Source: Nematostella vectensis (Eukaryota; Cnidaria; Anthozoa; Actiniaria; Edwardsiidae). From it: 64,000 nt of DNA. Of the stretch, positions 50,501 through 61,577 are shown one piece after another. The DNA is taken from assembly GCF_932526225.1 (NCBI RefSeq), contig NC_064041.1:10336813-10400812 (forward strand), given 5' to 3'. The stretch's first letter is position 1. Each line of letters starts with the position of its first letter. The notes beneath the pieces were generated by a model. It did not search any database. It worked only from the letters and a program-made list of their open reading frames with translations, and was not told the DNA's origin. The position numbers and the translations under genes are program-made.

Positions 50501-53500
50501 CACAACACCACGTGTCTATCGGTTCCAGCCAGCAGGTGGTTGTAGGCCCCGCCCTCTTTCTGACGACTGAAGAGAAGAAATGCTAGACGCTCGAGCTGTG
50601 GGCAGATGAACAGAGAACATCAGAATATCTGAGTTCGAATTGTTGAGATTCGGTTAGTGTTTCTGATAAAAGAATTCGTTATTGCGCGACCTCGCAAAAC
50701 CAAAATCCTTGTCTCATTTGGAAATAGCGAAGTCGATCAACCGTCTAAACCAATCGATGCTTTCTTGTTTTCACTGTCGCGTCATAAACAATTTGACTGC
50801 ACACATCAAGGGAATTTATTGGTTATGGTGTTACGGTTAACGGCGCGCTATTCCCATGCTAAAAAATGAAATAGAATTCGCGGAGGAATTAGTTCTGAAA
50901 GCTTTTCCCGCGCTTCTTGACATCAAATTTGAAATGCCCTTGAACAAGGTAAGTATATATGATGTATCTAGTGTTATCAAGAGAGCATAAAACATTTTAT
51001 GAGATATCAAAATATATCTTATACTTTCTTGATGCTACCGATGATCACAAACGCGAGACGTAAACAAAGGTGCGTGACGTATGATTTGCGACACAGATGT
51101 CCAGGAGTGCGTGACGTATAATTTGCAGCACAGATGCTCAAGAGTGCGTGACGTATGATTTACGTGACTGATGTAAGAGAGTGCGTGACGCATTAAAGGT
51201 ATGACTGATGTACAAAAGTGTGATGTGACGTATAATTTACGCGACAGATGTCCAAGTGTACGCGACGCATGATATTCGTGACAGGTGTAAAGGAGTGAGT
51301 GACGGATAAAACGCGTGACAGATGTAAAAGAGTGCGTGACGTATTATATGCGTGACAAATCTAAAATTTTTCGTGTCGTATGATATGCGTGACGTATGTA
51401 AAAGAGTGCGTGACGTATTATATGCGTGACAGATGTAAAATAGTGCGTGACAGATGTAAAATAGTGCGTGACGGATGTATAAGATTGCGTGACGCATGAC
51501 AGATACCTCTATCGGTAGGAGCACCAGTGCGATGCCGATCATGATCATGACGAAAGTCTGCGTGGTCCAGTGCGTGGGGACAGTATCCCCATACCCCACA
51601 GTGCTAAACGTCACGATCACAAACCACAGGGTTTTCATCATGCTCCACTGAAGCGAGGCTCGCTCAAGATGGTGGATACCGCAAACGCTATAAAAATGAA
51701 CAGCGGTTGCCAGTTACACATAGAAGTGCCAGCCGGATCGACAGCCAAAAATCCACAGCCAAAAAGACTACATGCGCGCCCTCATCCCCCTCCGCTCTCC
51801 CCCACGGGACCGGCCCACCTAACCTTGTAAAGAGTATGCAGACGACTGTCGTAATAAGAATCAGGACTTTCTGAGACAAGGCGGACTGCTGGTGTAACAC
51901 CAACCGGTGAAGATCATTCTGCGGAAGGCAAATGGTATATGAGGCATAAAGGGGCTACATTTGTCACCACTGCGCATGTATTTAAGTGTCACGTAAAGGG
52001 TCGAAACTCGGATTACCCACGAGCAGTTCTTGATGTAGGATTAGGGTTAGGGCTAGAGAGAGAATGCCAGTTCATTGGGTCTTTTTTATGACGTACTAAC
52101 CCTAGAGAAATATTCGAAGATTCATGTGGGGCTCTGCTCCCCTGTGATGCAGAGACTCTACTGTGTAAACTAACAGGGGATGGGTAAGGCGACTTTTGGT
52201 TTAGGAAACTAAGGGAAGCATGCTTCTATTCATAAAGTGGCCTACTGGAAAATAGACGCAGCCCCTTTACAATGTGCACATTGTACTGTGTTGTGTTGGG
52301 AGATGTTGTCGTGTATTGATGTTTTGTACACAATGTACTTATCTAATTGCTTATCAAATATGAATTCTTATGTACTTACAAACATGGTTTCCAGCGCTGC
52401 TTTAGCCAACCAACAATTTAAAAACAACGGGATCCAGATATTTCTCAGCTCTGACATGAATATCTGAAATATAAAGCCATTATCCCTCTCGCATAATGCA
52501 AAGTCACAAAAAGCATATAATTCCATTGGCTTATTCAAGCGAAAACTGATGTATTTTCAATCAAATATCAATATATTAATAAAGAATCGGACTTCGTGGA
52601 TTGCTATTTTGGTATTTTCTTTTTAAATGGTCGAAGATATAAAAGGTTGACTGTTTTAGTTTAATATATTTAAAAGGCTTTGCCGATCGACATTCTTTTA
52701 TAAGATCAAACACCATCTAACTGACGGAAAACAGGGACAAATCACGATTGCATAAATATATCAAAATAGACAAGTTAACATGCATTCCAGTATGGCAGTT
52801 ATGCGTAAAGTTACATTAAGCTTCGTCAAGGATTTTACTGAGCTTTGATGTTCGGTCTCACATATCTGATGAATGTTCAACATTTCTCTAACACATCCAC
52901 TCTACTCACCGATATTAAGAAAGGGACGGAAAGTATGACTTCTAGAAAGAGACGCATACTGACAATCTGACTCAGGATAGAGCCGCCCTGAAATAAACGA
53001 GAAAGAATAAGTTTCCTGCACGTAGGAAATAGGAGTTGCCCTGGAGAAAACGAGAAAGCATTAAGTTGCCTGCAAGTAGGAAGGAGCCGCCCTTAAAAAA
53101 ACGAGAAAGAAATAAATTGCATGCAAGTAAGATGGATGAGGCGCCCTGAAGAAAACGAGAAAGAAATAAATTGCATGCAAGTAAGATGGATGAGGCGCCC
53201 TGAAGAAAACGAGAAAGCAATAAGTTGCCTGTAAGTAGAAAGGAGCAGCCGCCCTGAAGAAAACGGGAAAGCAATAAGTTGCCTGCAAGTAAAATGGATG
53301 AACCGCCCTGAAAAAAGGAGAATGTGATAAGTTGCCTGTAAGTAAGATGGAGGAGACTTAGGTAATCTATCCTATTACTTGATTTGTTTATATTGATTTA
53401 GTTGTTTTTATATCTCACCTTATAACTAAGATAGCAGTGAAGAAAGGTGTCAAGAAGAGAATAAAACGCGATGACGGTCTGTTGAGCGATGAAGCAACAT

Positions 53501-56500
53501 AAGGTATGTGCGTAAAGCAAAAAGATCTCACTTTTTGCTTGCTTCTGACCTCTAATAAATGCACAGTACATAACGAGATGCAGTCGAGTTGCTAAACTGC
53601 TGTTAATGACACGCTGTGACGTTTCTGTGCATTTATTAGAGGACAGACACACCAAAAATTGAGCTGTATTTGTCCTATACAACAATGTGTGTGTCTTCAA
53701 ATAACATATGGACCCTTGACTAAAATAAGAGCGCGCGATTTACGCGTGTCATTGTATAATTCGTTAGTCACTTCTGTGATAGTTGCACAAAGCACATACT
53801 CGACTAAAGACTTGTTTGGTTGAATTTCACTAATGCGCAAGTGTTTGATCATGCTAAGCGAAATTCAGCTGAAGACAAATAGACGACATACAATAAGAAA
53901 CGAAACGCAATACACGACATCGAATGTCGTTTAACTCACCTGTACAATCCAGAGCTCGTACGATCTGTGCACCCATAATAACGAATACCAGTTACTGAAA
54001 AGAAACAGACAGAGAAATCATTTTATACCACTAAGAGCTCGGAGCTCTGTCTTCCTGTATGTTGATGATATAAACAGTCATAACTTACTGTTCAGAATCG
54101 TCCGCCGGCTTCACGCAGCACCACGTTGTAGAATTTGAAATATCTAGCGAAGTACATCCATAGCTGTTGCAAAGAAAATAAAAATACTACACCTTAATCC
54201 ACGCTATGTTCGGGCTTAATCCTGCATCTAAAGCAAGAATGGGAGAGGAGTGATGTGGAGGGGCCTACCCTATACTCGGGCTAAATCCTACACCTTGAGC
54301 TAGAATAGAGGTGGGGGGTATGAGAATGTCTGCAGGTATAAATATGTAAAACAGCAATGCAGAGTGGTAATCTAAGAGACCACTCAAAACGAGTTAGATA
54401 TATCCCGAAAGTCCATTCTCATAAATAAACACTTGCGACCTTTTGAATTCCCTAGGTGGTCGCTTATGAGGTGATCACCTGATCACCTTTTGGGTCAGGG
54501 TTAGGCTCGACGTGTTTTTATTGAAATATGATTAAGGCATAAGGTATAAAAACGAAATACAGCCTCGGTGAGCTCGTCCCAGTTCCTGTACCTACTCACG
54601 GTTCATATACAACCATAGGGATCCCGATAAGAATGTGTGGAATTATAAGACTGGATTGAATACGCCTACTCCGTAGTCCATTTTAATCGGAAAACAAAAA
54701 AGGATTCATTGGATTCCTGTGTTATGTATCCGGAACACACAGGACCCCCAAAATTGTGATTTTGCATATCTCTTCTTCCCTGTTAGACCGTAGTGGATAA
54801 GGCTGGCAATGAACAGATGAATCGTGTTTGGCTCTTACCAGGTTGCCGTATTGGGATCTGTGTCTTGGACACTTCTTAGCACATATAAAACGCAGGAGAC
54901 AATTTTCATAATAAAGCGGAATATTTGCCATCTTATACCTGAATAAATAAACAGAAGTTCCAAGTATAACAACCATTCTTTTTCTTATTCACAAAAAATC
55001 CATGTTAAATTTACAGACCAGATGTCTAAAACCATCATTTGTAAAAGTACCAACAAGTTCTAGCTCCTACCATAACCCCTCCCCCCTCCCAAATTCTTCC
55101 CCTTTAGATTTACTGTAAGTACAATAGGAGGGGACTGAATACGTAAATATAATACTTACTATATCTTTGATTTGTTACAAAATAAAATCTTAATCTTTCT
55201 TTAAACGATTTGTCGTGTTTATAGTGCTCCACCCGCACTCTGTGAATCAAACAACACAGGTCAGTTAGAAACCACAAGCTAAGGATTATAGGAAACATTA
55301 GGATCATAGGATTAAAGGAAACATTCTTCACCCTTCCCGGGAGTCATTACCAAAAGTTATTTCTGCTCTCCGTTCTGTTTTCTTGCTTTTTCTTCAAAAT
55401 TATTTCAGTTAGTGACTGGGGCTTAAAGCCCCTTTTCCATTCTGGATTCTTCACGTCAAGAGTTGCTTGGTTTACAAGGTTTTTTTTTTGTTTGGTCATG
55501 TGATGGAAGTAGCCTTGAATGTTTTTTTTAGTAACTTTCCACAATTTTTAATTTCGTTTACAATACACAGTGTGTGCTGTCATAATCAATGAATTGATCC
55601 CAATAATTATTTTCCAATTAGCATCTGGAGGTTAAGTATTTTTTATATTCCGTCGCTTGGAATCCTCATACAAACTTGGAAAATGTTGAGGTAAAATTTG
55701 CATTTGTTGTCATTCGTCATTCTTGATCATTAGCTTTGCTTTACTAGTCTGAGGTTATTCTGATATTTTCCTTAAAGTACTCTTAAATATTGATGCAAGT
55801 ACGGCATATGTTTTACAAAAGGAAAAGAAAAATATTGGCTTGCTTATCCTAACCACTGAGCTTGCGATCTTATCGTCTTTTTTATTATAACCGCTACATA
55901 ATAAGAGAAAATCTGGCTATAAAGTACCTGTTTAAAAGCTTTTTTTAGGATTTATTTTCCCCCAGATAACGAAAAGCATCACTTGCCAATCCAAAACATT
56001 ATTCCATTCCATCTGAATGAAACAATATTCACTGTATGTGTTCTTTCAATTAAAAATATATTTCAAACTCTAACCATATTTAGCATAATCTCTAATTTTA
56101 GTGACTTTTTCATATATGGCAAGGGTGAAAGCAATAAATGTTCCAGTGTTTCTTCTTAAGTAGCAATGTTTACAAAACAACCCACATACTCAAAAGTTCA
56201 AGTAATTCTACTGAACCAAAATTTGCCATATTTTATATTAATTGCAATGGCAATATTATCAAGACCTTGACGATTCGTTAGGATCTCTGGGATCCCCAAG
56301 GAAATTTTGAATAATTCTTGCTCTTCAAATCGACAAAGCATAGCCACATACATCATAAAATACAGCTAATGCTTTCTTTACAAATCAAATTTAGGAGCAT
56401 TTGAGCTATGTTTTATTCTGGTTTAAAGTATTTCAATTCAGTTTATTTTAAAGTGCTTGCTACAAATTAAGACATTACCTGTCTTTATCGTCGCCGGTCT

Positions 56501-56603
56501 TGTCAGAAGAGAGCAGGTCTCGTAGCTTATACCTAGGACGAGGAGGTTCAATTAGTGAAACTGTCGGCAGAAACTCAATGTGTCCTCTCTTTTTCCGTGC
56601 CAT
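38845..56603 (-). CDS. slo2: SLO2/KCNT-like sodium-activated potassium channel, complete
   Basis: Twenty-nine coding exons on the minus strand join without a phase conflict into 1,154 codons plus stop, the usual SLO2 length (about 1,130-1,240). Order: cytosolic N-terminus; S1 (about 72-92), S2 (146-165), S3 (166-191), an S4 without regular charges (192-219), S5 (220-250); pore with selectivity filter STVGYGD (279-285) and S6 (about 293-310); RCK1; a Ser/Glu-rich linker; RCK2; C-terminus. Conserved signatures include RQKEGGAYN...[51 protein letters not shown] and FCCLRLNE. There is no S0 and no Ca-bowl as in SLO1. Known role: homotetrameric K+ channel opened by intracellular Na+ (and Cl-), shaping firing in excitable cells. 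Exon coordinates are in the segment entries. Many tandem repeats touch its splice junctions. Confidence 0.94.
39440..39705. repeat. Interspersed repeat, copy 2 of 3
   Basis: Matches 48690-48885 (aaactaaacccctt, tagcactgaata/aagcaccgaata, gccgctaaaag, gccacccaaacagt, acgtgatctcttagcgcaa) and more distantly 4340-4465. It lies in an SLO2-like intron. Confidence 0.75.
40590..41125 (-). repeat. Partial copies of the exon 26 end and donor
   Basis: The segment at the real donor (41083-41135: acacaggtaacccgttcgct, tacctctagctcgcattgtg) recurs at about 40747-40785 (acacaggtaacccgttcgct, tacctctggctcaca) and 40664-40720 (acacaggtatcccgtc, tatctctggctcgcattgtg). A short acacaggtatccc is also near 40595 and inside exon 25 (41413). 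They are decayed duplications of an exon-donor junction. Confidence 0.7.
41514..41690 (-). repeat. Three tandem units (57-59 bp) starting at the exon 24 donor
   Basis: Each unit has ggtgggtacgtcacca, tgtaa/tgtta, tatctagtgacgtcata and an end resembling actgacctg, which in the unit next to the exon is the real donor (41684). The array fills most of the intron between exons 24 and 25. Confidence 0.85.
44050..44360 (-). repeat. Four tandem units (about 78 bp) of the exon 20 acceptor and exon start
   Basis: Each unit contains, on the minus strand, a pyrimidine tract ending ccacag or cacacag, then a GACTGTGAGCACAGAGAAAT-like exon start and GAGTGACTC. Only the unit nearest the exon body (acceptor at 44101) leads into the full exon. 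Copies upstream of it run into in-frame TAG codons if used. Confidence 0.88.
44913..45246 (-). CDS. slo2: SLO2-like gene: RCK1-RCK2 linker exon 18
   Basis: One 334-nt exon ([15 protein letters not shown]... to ...NLPSRIP) after acceptor tttgtttag and before donor gtaagt. It is rich in Ser, Glu, Asp and Pro and has the low conservation typical of the disordered SLO2 linker. Several Ser/Thr next to basic or acidic residues (DSRRSSAS) are plausible phosphorylation sites; that is inference. Confidence 0.85.
45300..45400. mobile_element. Short MITE-like fragment, copy A
   Basis: ataagaaattacc, then tttttagccgccaagg and a gcgtgcaccctgcgc / gttcgcgcctg end. It matches 48485-48560 (ataagaaattaccc, tttttggccgccaagg, gcgtacaccctg, tacgcgcctg). 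Both lie in SLO2-like introns. Confidence 0.6.
45478..45724 (-). repeat. Tandem units (about 62-70 bp) starting at the exon 17 donor
   Basis: About four units with ccaatcggagaatagtaagt and gatctaaggcgtgttttgat on the minus strand. The first begins inside the donor-proximal intron sequence (gtgatgggtcactagccggc). Confidence 0.85.
45725..50595 (-). CDS. slo2: SLO2-like gene: RCK1 domain (exons 11-17)
   Basis: Exons: 50595-50431, 50076-49940, 49189-49126, 49036-48928, 48178-48070, 46221-46081, 45963-45725. They encode the first regulator-of-K+-conductance domain (Rossmann-like gating ring): [56 protein letters not shown], the [16 protein letters not shown] segment, [39 protein letters not shown], and [10 protein letters not shown]...LMLNPGP. 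The donor of exon 49940 is GC (gcgagt), the only site that keeps the frame. The 1.85-kb intron 48069-46222 is mostly a 14-bp minisatellite. Confidence 0.92.
46430..46486 (-). repeat. Diverged copy of the exon 15 end beyond the intronic array
   Basis: gacacgtactattcgtgtaa, then gtgta, gtagc and tgacgag at 46436-46484 match 48061-48103 (gacacgtactgttcgtgtaa, gtgtagcag, gtgacgag), which is the real end of exon 15 and its donor. The two copies bracket the 14-bp array. Confidence 0.75.
46580..48010. repeat. 14-bp intronic minisatellite, about 100 units
   Basis: Two unit variants: cactcgacacacaa dominates 46580-47270 and cactcggtacacaa dominates 47260-48010, with a sharp change between them. It fills the intron between SLO2-like exons 15 and 16. 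Long open frames on both strands (up to about 500 codons) are by-products of a stop-free unit. Confidence 0.96.
48225..48440. repeat. (CAT)n-rich tract ending in a poly-G run
   Basis: Imperfect catcatcac/attatt repeats at 48225-48385, then a run of about 21 G at 48419-48439, in an SLO2-like intron. Confidence 0.85.
48485..48560. mobile_element. Short MITE-like fragment, copy B
   Basis: Partner of the element at 45300-45400. Ends in ccctgtgtacgcgcctg, similar in style to the TIRs of the element at 3311-3703. Confidence 0.6.
48690..48885. repeat. Interspersed repeat, copy 3 of 3
   Basis: See the copy at 39440-39705. It ends with gccacccaaacagtaacgtg and atctcttagcgcaa, 43 bases from exon 14. 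Confidence 0.75.
51060..51503 (-). repeat. Tandem repeat (about 37-40 bp units) beginning 4-10 bases from the exon 10 donor
   Basis: About 11 degenerate units with gtgcgtgacgtat, atgcgtgacagatgtaaaa and acacagatgtccaagagtg variants. The first intronic bases after the pore exon (gtatctgtcatgcgtcacgc) already belong to the repeat. Confidence 0.82.
51507..56603 (-). CDS. slo2: SLO2-like gene: N-terminus and S1-S6 pore segment (exons 1-10)
   Basis: Exons: 56603-56479 (start [20 protein letters not shown]), 55239-55160 ([20 protein letters not shown]), 54938-54839 (S1, [16 protein letters not shown]), 54163-54089 (S1-S2 loop, [16 protein letters not shown]), 53994-53940 ([18 protein letters not shown]), 53478-53419 (S2), 52987-52910 (S3, [20 protein letters not shown]), 52463-52380 (S4, [15 protein letters not shown]), 51918-51824 (S5, [13 protein letters not shown]), 51687-51507 ([10 protein letters not shown], pore [14 protein letters not shown]6 [14 protein letters not shown]). 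Each matches the SLO2 family at its expected place. The upstream start was chosen because no in-frame ATG precedes it in that exon; a 5' non-coding exon may exist. Confidence 0.92.
52977..53350 (-). repeat. Six to seven tandem units (53-55 bp) of the exon 7 acceptor
   Basis: On the minus strand each unit ends tttctcgttttcttcagggc or a close variant, i.e. a polypyrimidine tract plus CAG|GGC. The last unit is the real acceptor of the S3 exon (52987). The 53-bp spacing of the final unit means splicing to any upstream copy shifts the frame into a TGA within exon 7. Confidence 0.9.
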
Positions 56604-58284
56604 TGCTTCCTCTTTAGAAGAGCTTTTTCATAGTACTACTTATTGCTTTCCGACAGCGCTTATTCTACAAGCGCGTGCAATTTTTTGGAGCTGTTCTGGT
56701 CGATCAAACTGCGTATCAATGATAATATAAGCATAATTTGGAAGATAAAAGACACTGAATTTTTTTCTGACCACCGGCTTCGGCTATTGAATTATTTATA
56801 ATGCTGTTAATGTAGTAAATATTATACGCGTTTTTCTCATCATTGCAAAAACGCATTTAAGGTGCAAATATTATTTAATAAGGAGCTTGACTTCGTACAA
56901 AGTGTAATGTGCAAGCAAAAAAACTGAGTTTAATAATGTTTGTTTTATAAAAAAAAAGGTTTACATGTTCTCTGCCCCTTTTAACTTCCCTGTTTTAACT
57001 GATGCTCGCAGGTAAATGCCAAGTTCTTCTAATAAATAATTCTGTTATTACTTATTCATAGCATAAGCGAAGTGTAAAATATAATATAATATAATGTGTA
57101 AAATACGCAAGTCATCAGGCAAACAATACGAATTATTTAGTATGTCTCTATGTCATTAGAATCTTTTTGTTGTTTATGAAAAGAGTGTTGGTATAACTCA
57201 CACTACTTTGAATAGAAGAGTCTAGTTCCCGCCAAAACTTGGCGTAGTTCCCGCAAAAATGACAAGTTGTGACGTGTAAAAAATACAAAAAAAAAAAAGA
57301 ACAATCAATGCTTAATTAATTAAAGTAAAAAGGAATAGTAAACTGGTAAAATTAGATAATAACTCAATTTGAAAATGAAACAGATGTTTGAATAAATAAA
57401 CGAAATTTTTCCCCCTGAAATTATAATTAAGTGCGAATCATGTTTGTGCAAAAAGCAAGAAACCACTAACGAGTCGTCGCTTATTTCGTCCGGCTTGACA
57501 CTGAAAGTAACAGATTTACCATCTTTTTTCCCTCTGCTGCAAACAATGAACGCGAAATACTGATCAGAAATACATCCTAGAAAGGATTCAATATAAAAAG
57601 TTAAAAGCCAAATGGCAAAACATTAAGAAAGGGTGCTCAAAAGTCAAAATTTGTGCATCATTATAACCAACACACCAGCTTTCGTATGATTGCCGTGCAC
57701 ATACACCTAGATTCTGTGTATCGTAACCCGCAGTGCATCATGGGCATCAAGTAAATAAGCAAAAAAGCGAAATAAAATACAAATCTGGGTTTGAAAAGCT
57801 GCGGAATTTCTGTTTATGTTCTTATGAAAACTCACTTAGCTTTCAGAAACAAGGATTCGGCCGTTTATTCGCTACCCATGAACCACCGCGGGTTACGACA
57901 CATGGATCCTCCAGAACAAACTCTTGAGTATTTCTACTGGATAAATTCCAAAAATCCCTTTTTTTATGTAGGGGGTAGTTAACTAGGTAACCGGAAACCG
58001 TCGCATGCTACATGAATCCTAAGACGGCCAGGCTTTTTTCAAATAACTCTCTAGTTAGTCAGGAAAATGTTGACTTTTATACTTTATATTTGAACATAAA
58101 GTATACTTACTATTCCTCATCCAATGCAAAATTCAATCCCCCTCATTCGAAAACGACTTTTTAACCAAAATATATATGAAAAAATATGCACTGGCAATCA
58201 TAACAAAAAGAGGTGCTAATTCTGACTGACTCGTTCTCGTCGCCATTTTGTAGACACTGAAGCTCCTCGGGGATAGATCTACAC

Positions 58285-58460
58285 GAAAGATCACGTGACT
58301 GGTTAGTATAACGTTAGCAGGATATCACGTAATTGGTTATTGTGGGGTTAAAAAGATATGACGTGACTGGTTAGGATGATGTTAGCATAACAAATAATAT
58401 CACGTGACTGGTTAGGATGACGTTAGCACATTAAATGATCTCACGTGACCGGTTAGGATT
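58285..58460. repeat. Tandem repeat of about 45 bp, four units
   Basis: Units with atcacgtgactggttaggat and gacgttagca, diverging among themselves. Each carries CACGTG or a one-base variant. Confidence 0.82.
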
Positions 58461-61400
58461 ATTAAAGAAAGGTCTGATGGTACACCCTTTTTACCTAATT
58501 GTCAAGAAAAAAACTTGTAAATGGTAAAAACGCACAATAATCTACCTGGCCAATCCTATATCATTTCGAATCGTAAGAATCTCTACACCCCACACATTAG
58601 CATATGGATTTTGGCTAATTTTGACGACGAATTTCGCAATATTTTTTCGTCATAACACTAATATTAAATTTCTCTCCGTGGATCATTTCGATTTGCACGA
58701 GATTTTAACTGGTGAGGCAGACGTCCGCCAAACAATGGCGAATTTACTAATAGCTAATTATCATAGTTACTTTTTGGGGGTGAGGGGTGGGGGGTGGGGT
58801 AGTGTCTATGCCATGTTTAAGACCCTCGAGCATTTCGTAGTATTTTTCTAATAATTCTCAAATGGCCACTGTAGATAGCATAAACTCCTCCTAGACTATA
58901 ACTCCTTTTTTTGCCTGCTTACGTCAAATGTTAACTTAGGCAAACGTAATTAGTATAATGATTTATCGACCTTCAAATCGCTATAACACACAATTACAGT
59001 ATATAGAAACTAAAAGAAAATTATATTCTTTTAAGAAAGACGCTATCATAAATGTTATTTATCTGCGATAATACAAAAGCGCAGGGAAAACAGAACTAAG
59101 TAACCTTACACTGGCGGGAGAGAAAAATACAGAAAGGGAGGAGAAAAACAAAAGAGAGTGGTTGATGTTAGTACATTAAAAGACTACGATGGTAAATAGA
59201 ATTGCGAGAGACCGGCTTTGCACCGGAAAAAGTTAAATTTCCACAAATGGGGAGACTAAAATGGTCAAAGATAAGATAAATGAACTAAGGCGCTAAGTTT
59301 GAAAATGCGGAAAATATATCCGTTCTACCACCGGCGGGGTTATTGTCTACCGGTTATTCCATAGACATTTAAAGGTTCGTGTTTTGTTTTTATTCTCTTC
59401 TCTCTGTTAATAAGCTACAAGCAATAATCGCGCATCTACTTAGTTCTTCATCGAAGTCGGTAACGCGGAAGTGAGTCACTTTAGGCAAAAACTAACCAGG
59501 TTACCTAGCAACAATAGCGACAGGACCGACCAAGTGACATAAGGTTGCCAAGAGTTGGTCTAGATCATTGTGGTAGTGACATCGCTTAAACTATTTATGG
59601 ATTTGATAGTAATTTGTTCTTAAACAAAAGATGAAATAAATATAGAGCACATGAGGTACGCAACGACGACGTAAAGGTTTGGACTCTTTTGAGAATTATG
59701 ATGAAAAGTCAACAAAAAAAACTGCCTTCTTTGAAAGGAAAGGTTAAGCTTGCTTAGTTTTATAGAATTAAGACTAACGCTCGCTTATCATAAAACCTTG
59801 ACATACAAGACATCATGCCTTGTATCTCCGATAAACCTTGAATAATATATAATATAGTTAAATTAAATATTGTGTTTGCATTGTATTTAATATCTGATTG
59901 GAAGCTTAGACAGAGGTGTCAATGGTATAAGAACTCCCTTCTCGTGTTAAAACATTACCATCAAAAGCAGGTGAATTCATTAAGCTTGGGGTATCCTCCT
60001 CTGCTTCATTTCTAGTGACCTACGGCGAAGTAAAATCAATAGGCTGTTGAATATCTCCGGTTGTGTATAAACATTTTCACTGAGAGGAAAGTTGTTTTAT
60101 CGGCTCTGCAGAGATTCGAGTAGTAAGGATTATTTGTTGATGCAGAAATAGCGTTAGCTTTTGTTGTCTAATCCTTTGAGGCAAGTGTCATTTCCTAGAC
60201 GAAGACCTGGACATAGGATGATCTATTTCCTTGTTTCCCCTTTTCCCGGAAAAAGGGCAAGAGAAAGAGCGAAAAAAAGGCAGATGTCCCAAGCACATCA
60301 AAATGCATCAAGGCATTTCGCTTAAACCTCAGGCCTCTTAGCAGAGAAGCGACATGTTTATGAGTAAATGAAAGATTCTCTGGTTAACAAACCCACGAAG
60401 TTGATGAATTCTTATAATTTCACGCGAAAATAATAATTAAAACAGATACAATATACCTAGTGAGATACGACCTATAAGCAAATTTATAGCAGCGCATTTT
60501 AACTTGAATAAAATAATATTCAATCCGCATGATTTTGCAGGGAAGTGCAGCAAAGTGGTCGTTAAGACGTATTTCAATTTCTCAACGAACTTAACAAAGA
60601 ACTCTACCTTGGATGTGAGGCGAGCTGTGGTGGTAATGGCGGGAATAATCGTGGAACACCGTACGCTGTTCTGCTGGTAGTCGACATTTCAAATCTTGGT
60701 TTGTAAGCAGCGCGCCATGGATGTTTTATTTATGTAAATACGATGGCTGCTCACGTCTTCCACCGGTGTTTGACTCAAATTTTATATTAAATGTTAACCA
60801 ATCACAAGCCCAGAATTGTGGTAAGTGCAGGTGCATGTGACGTCATCCAACAGGAATAGATTATCGAACAATTTGGAATAAAGAACAACCGACCTAGAAT
60901 CCACAAAAAAGATAACCTTTTTTATCGAAATATGTCAACAGCATTTGAAAAAATATCACATAATTTTGTAATCAAAATTTATTGATATTTGCAGTGTGAT
61001 ACAGCCATTATGCAAAATATGATATTTTTTTATTTTTTCCCCCCAAATACTCAGAAACATATTTTACTGAAAAGCTGTAATTTTCTAAGTGTGGTTGTGT
61101 TGTTTTTTACTCGCGAACGAGAACGATAACACATCCGGTTTTGAAGGACGAGGAAATCGGCGTCAAAAGTTCATATTTGTCTAGACAACAGCAATGTCTT
61201 TTTTGCTTTAAATCCTCATTTAAAAATCCTAAATTCGAGTCTATCAATATAGCTTCAAAGGAAGACATTGCTTCGGGCGACAACACGCACGAATGGAAAT
61301 AATGCGAAAAGATAAAAAGCCTCAATTTTCGCCGATTGCTTGGGTTAATCCGTGATTGGTCGCCCGATTAAATGAAAAAGAGTTGATTGCCTTGTTTGGT

Positions 61401-61577
61401 CGATTGATTTGAGTGTAAGGTCGAGTTCTTGGATTTGTCTTATCCAATGCGGGTAAGGTTATCAAGCAATAAATTGTAGCCTGTCATTAAGGTAATTCTC
61501 ACACGTGTGGAAGCATCGAACGCCACGCATGTAGACAGTGATGCTTTAGCAACCCTCTATCCTCGTTCGTATCGAGG

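Noticed and set aside
53398-53700. 100-codon minus-strand frame around the S2 exon
   Set aside because: Only 53478-53419 matches the SLO2 S2 segment and has splice sites at both ends; the rest is intron.
54722-54976. Minus-strand frame reading [17 protein letters not shown]
   Set aside because: Wrong frame of exon 3. With the phase imposed by exon 2 the same bases read [20 protein letters not shown], a clear S1 segment.
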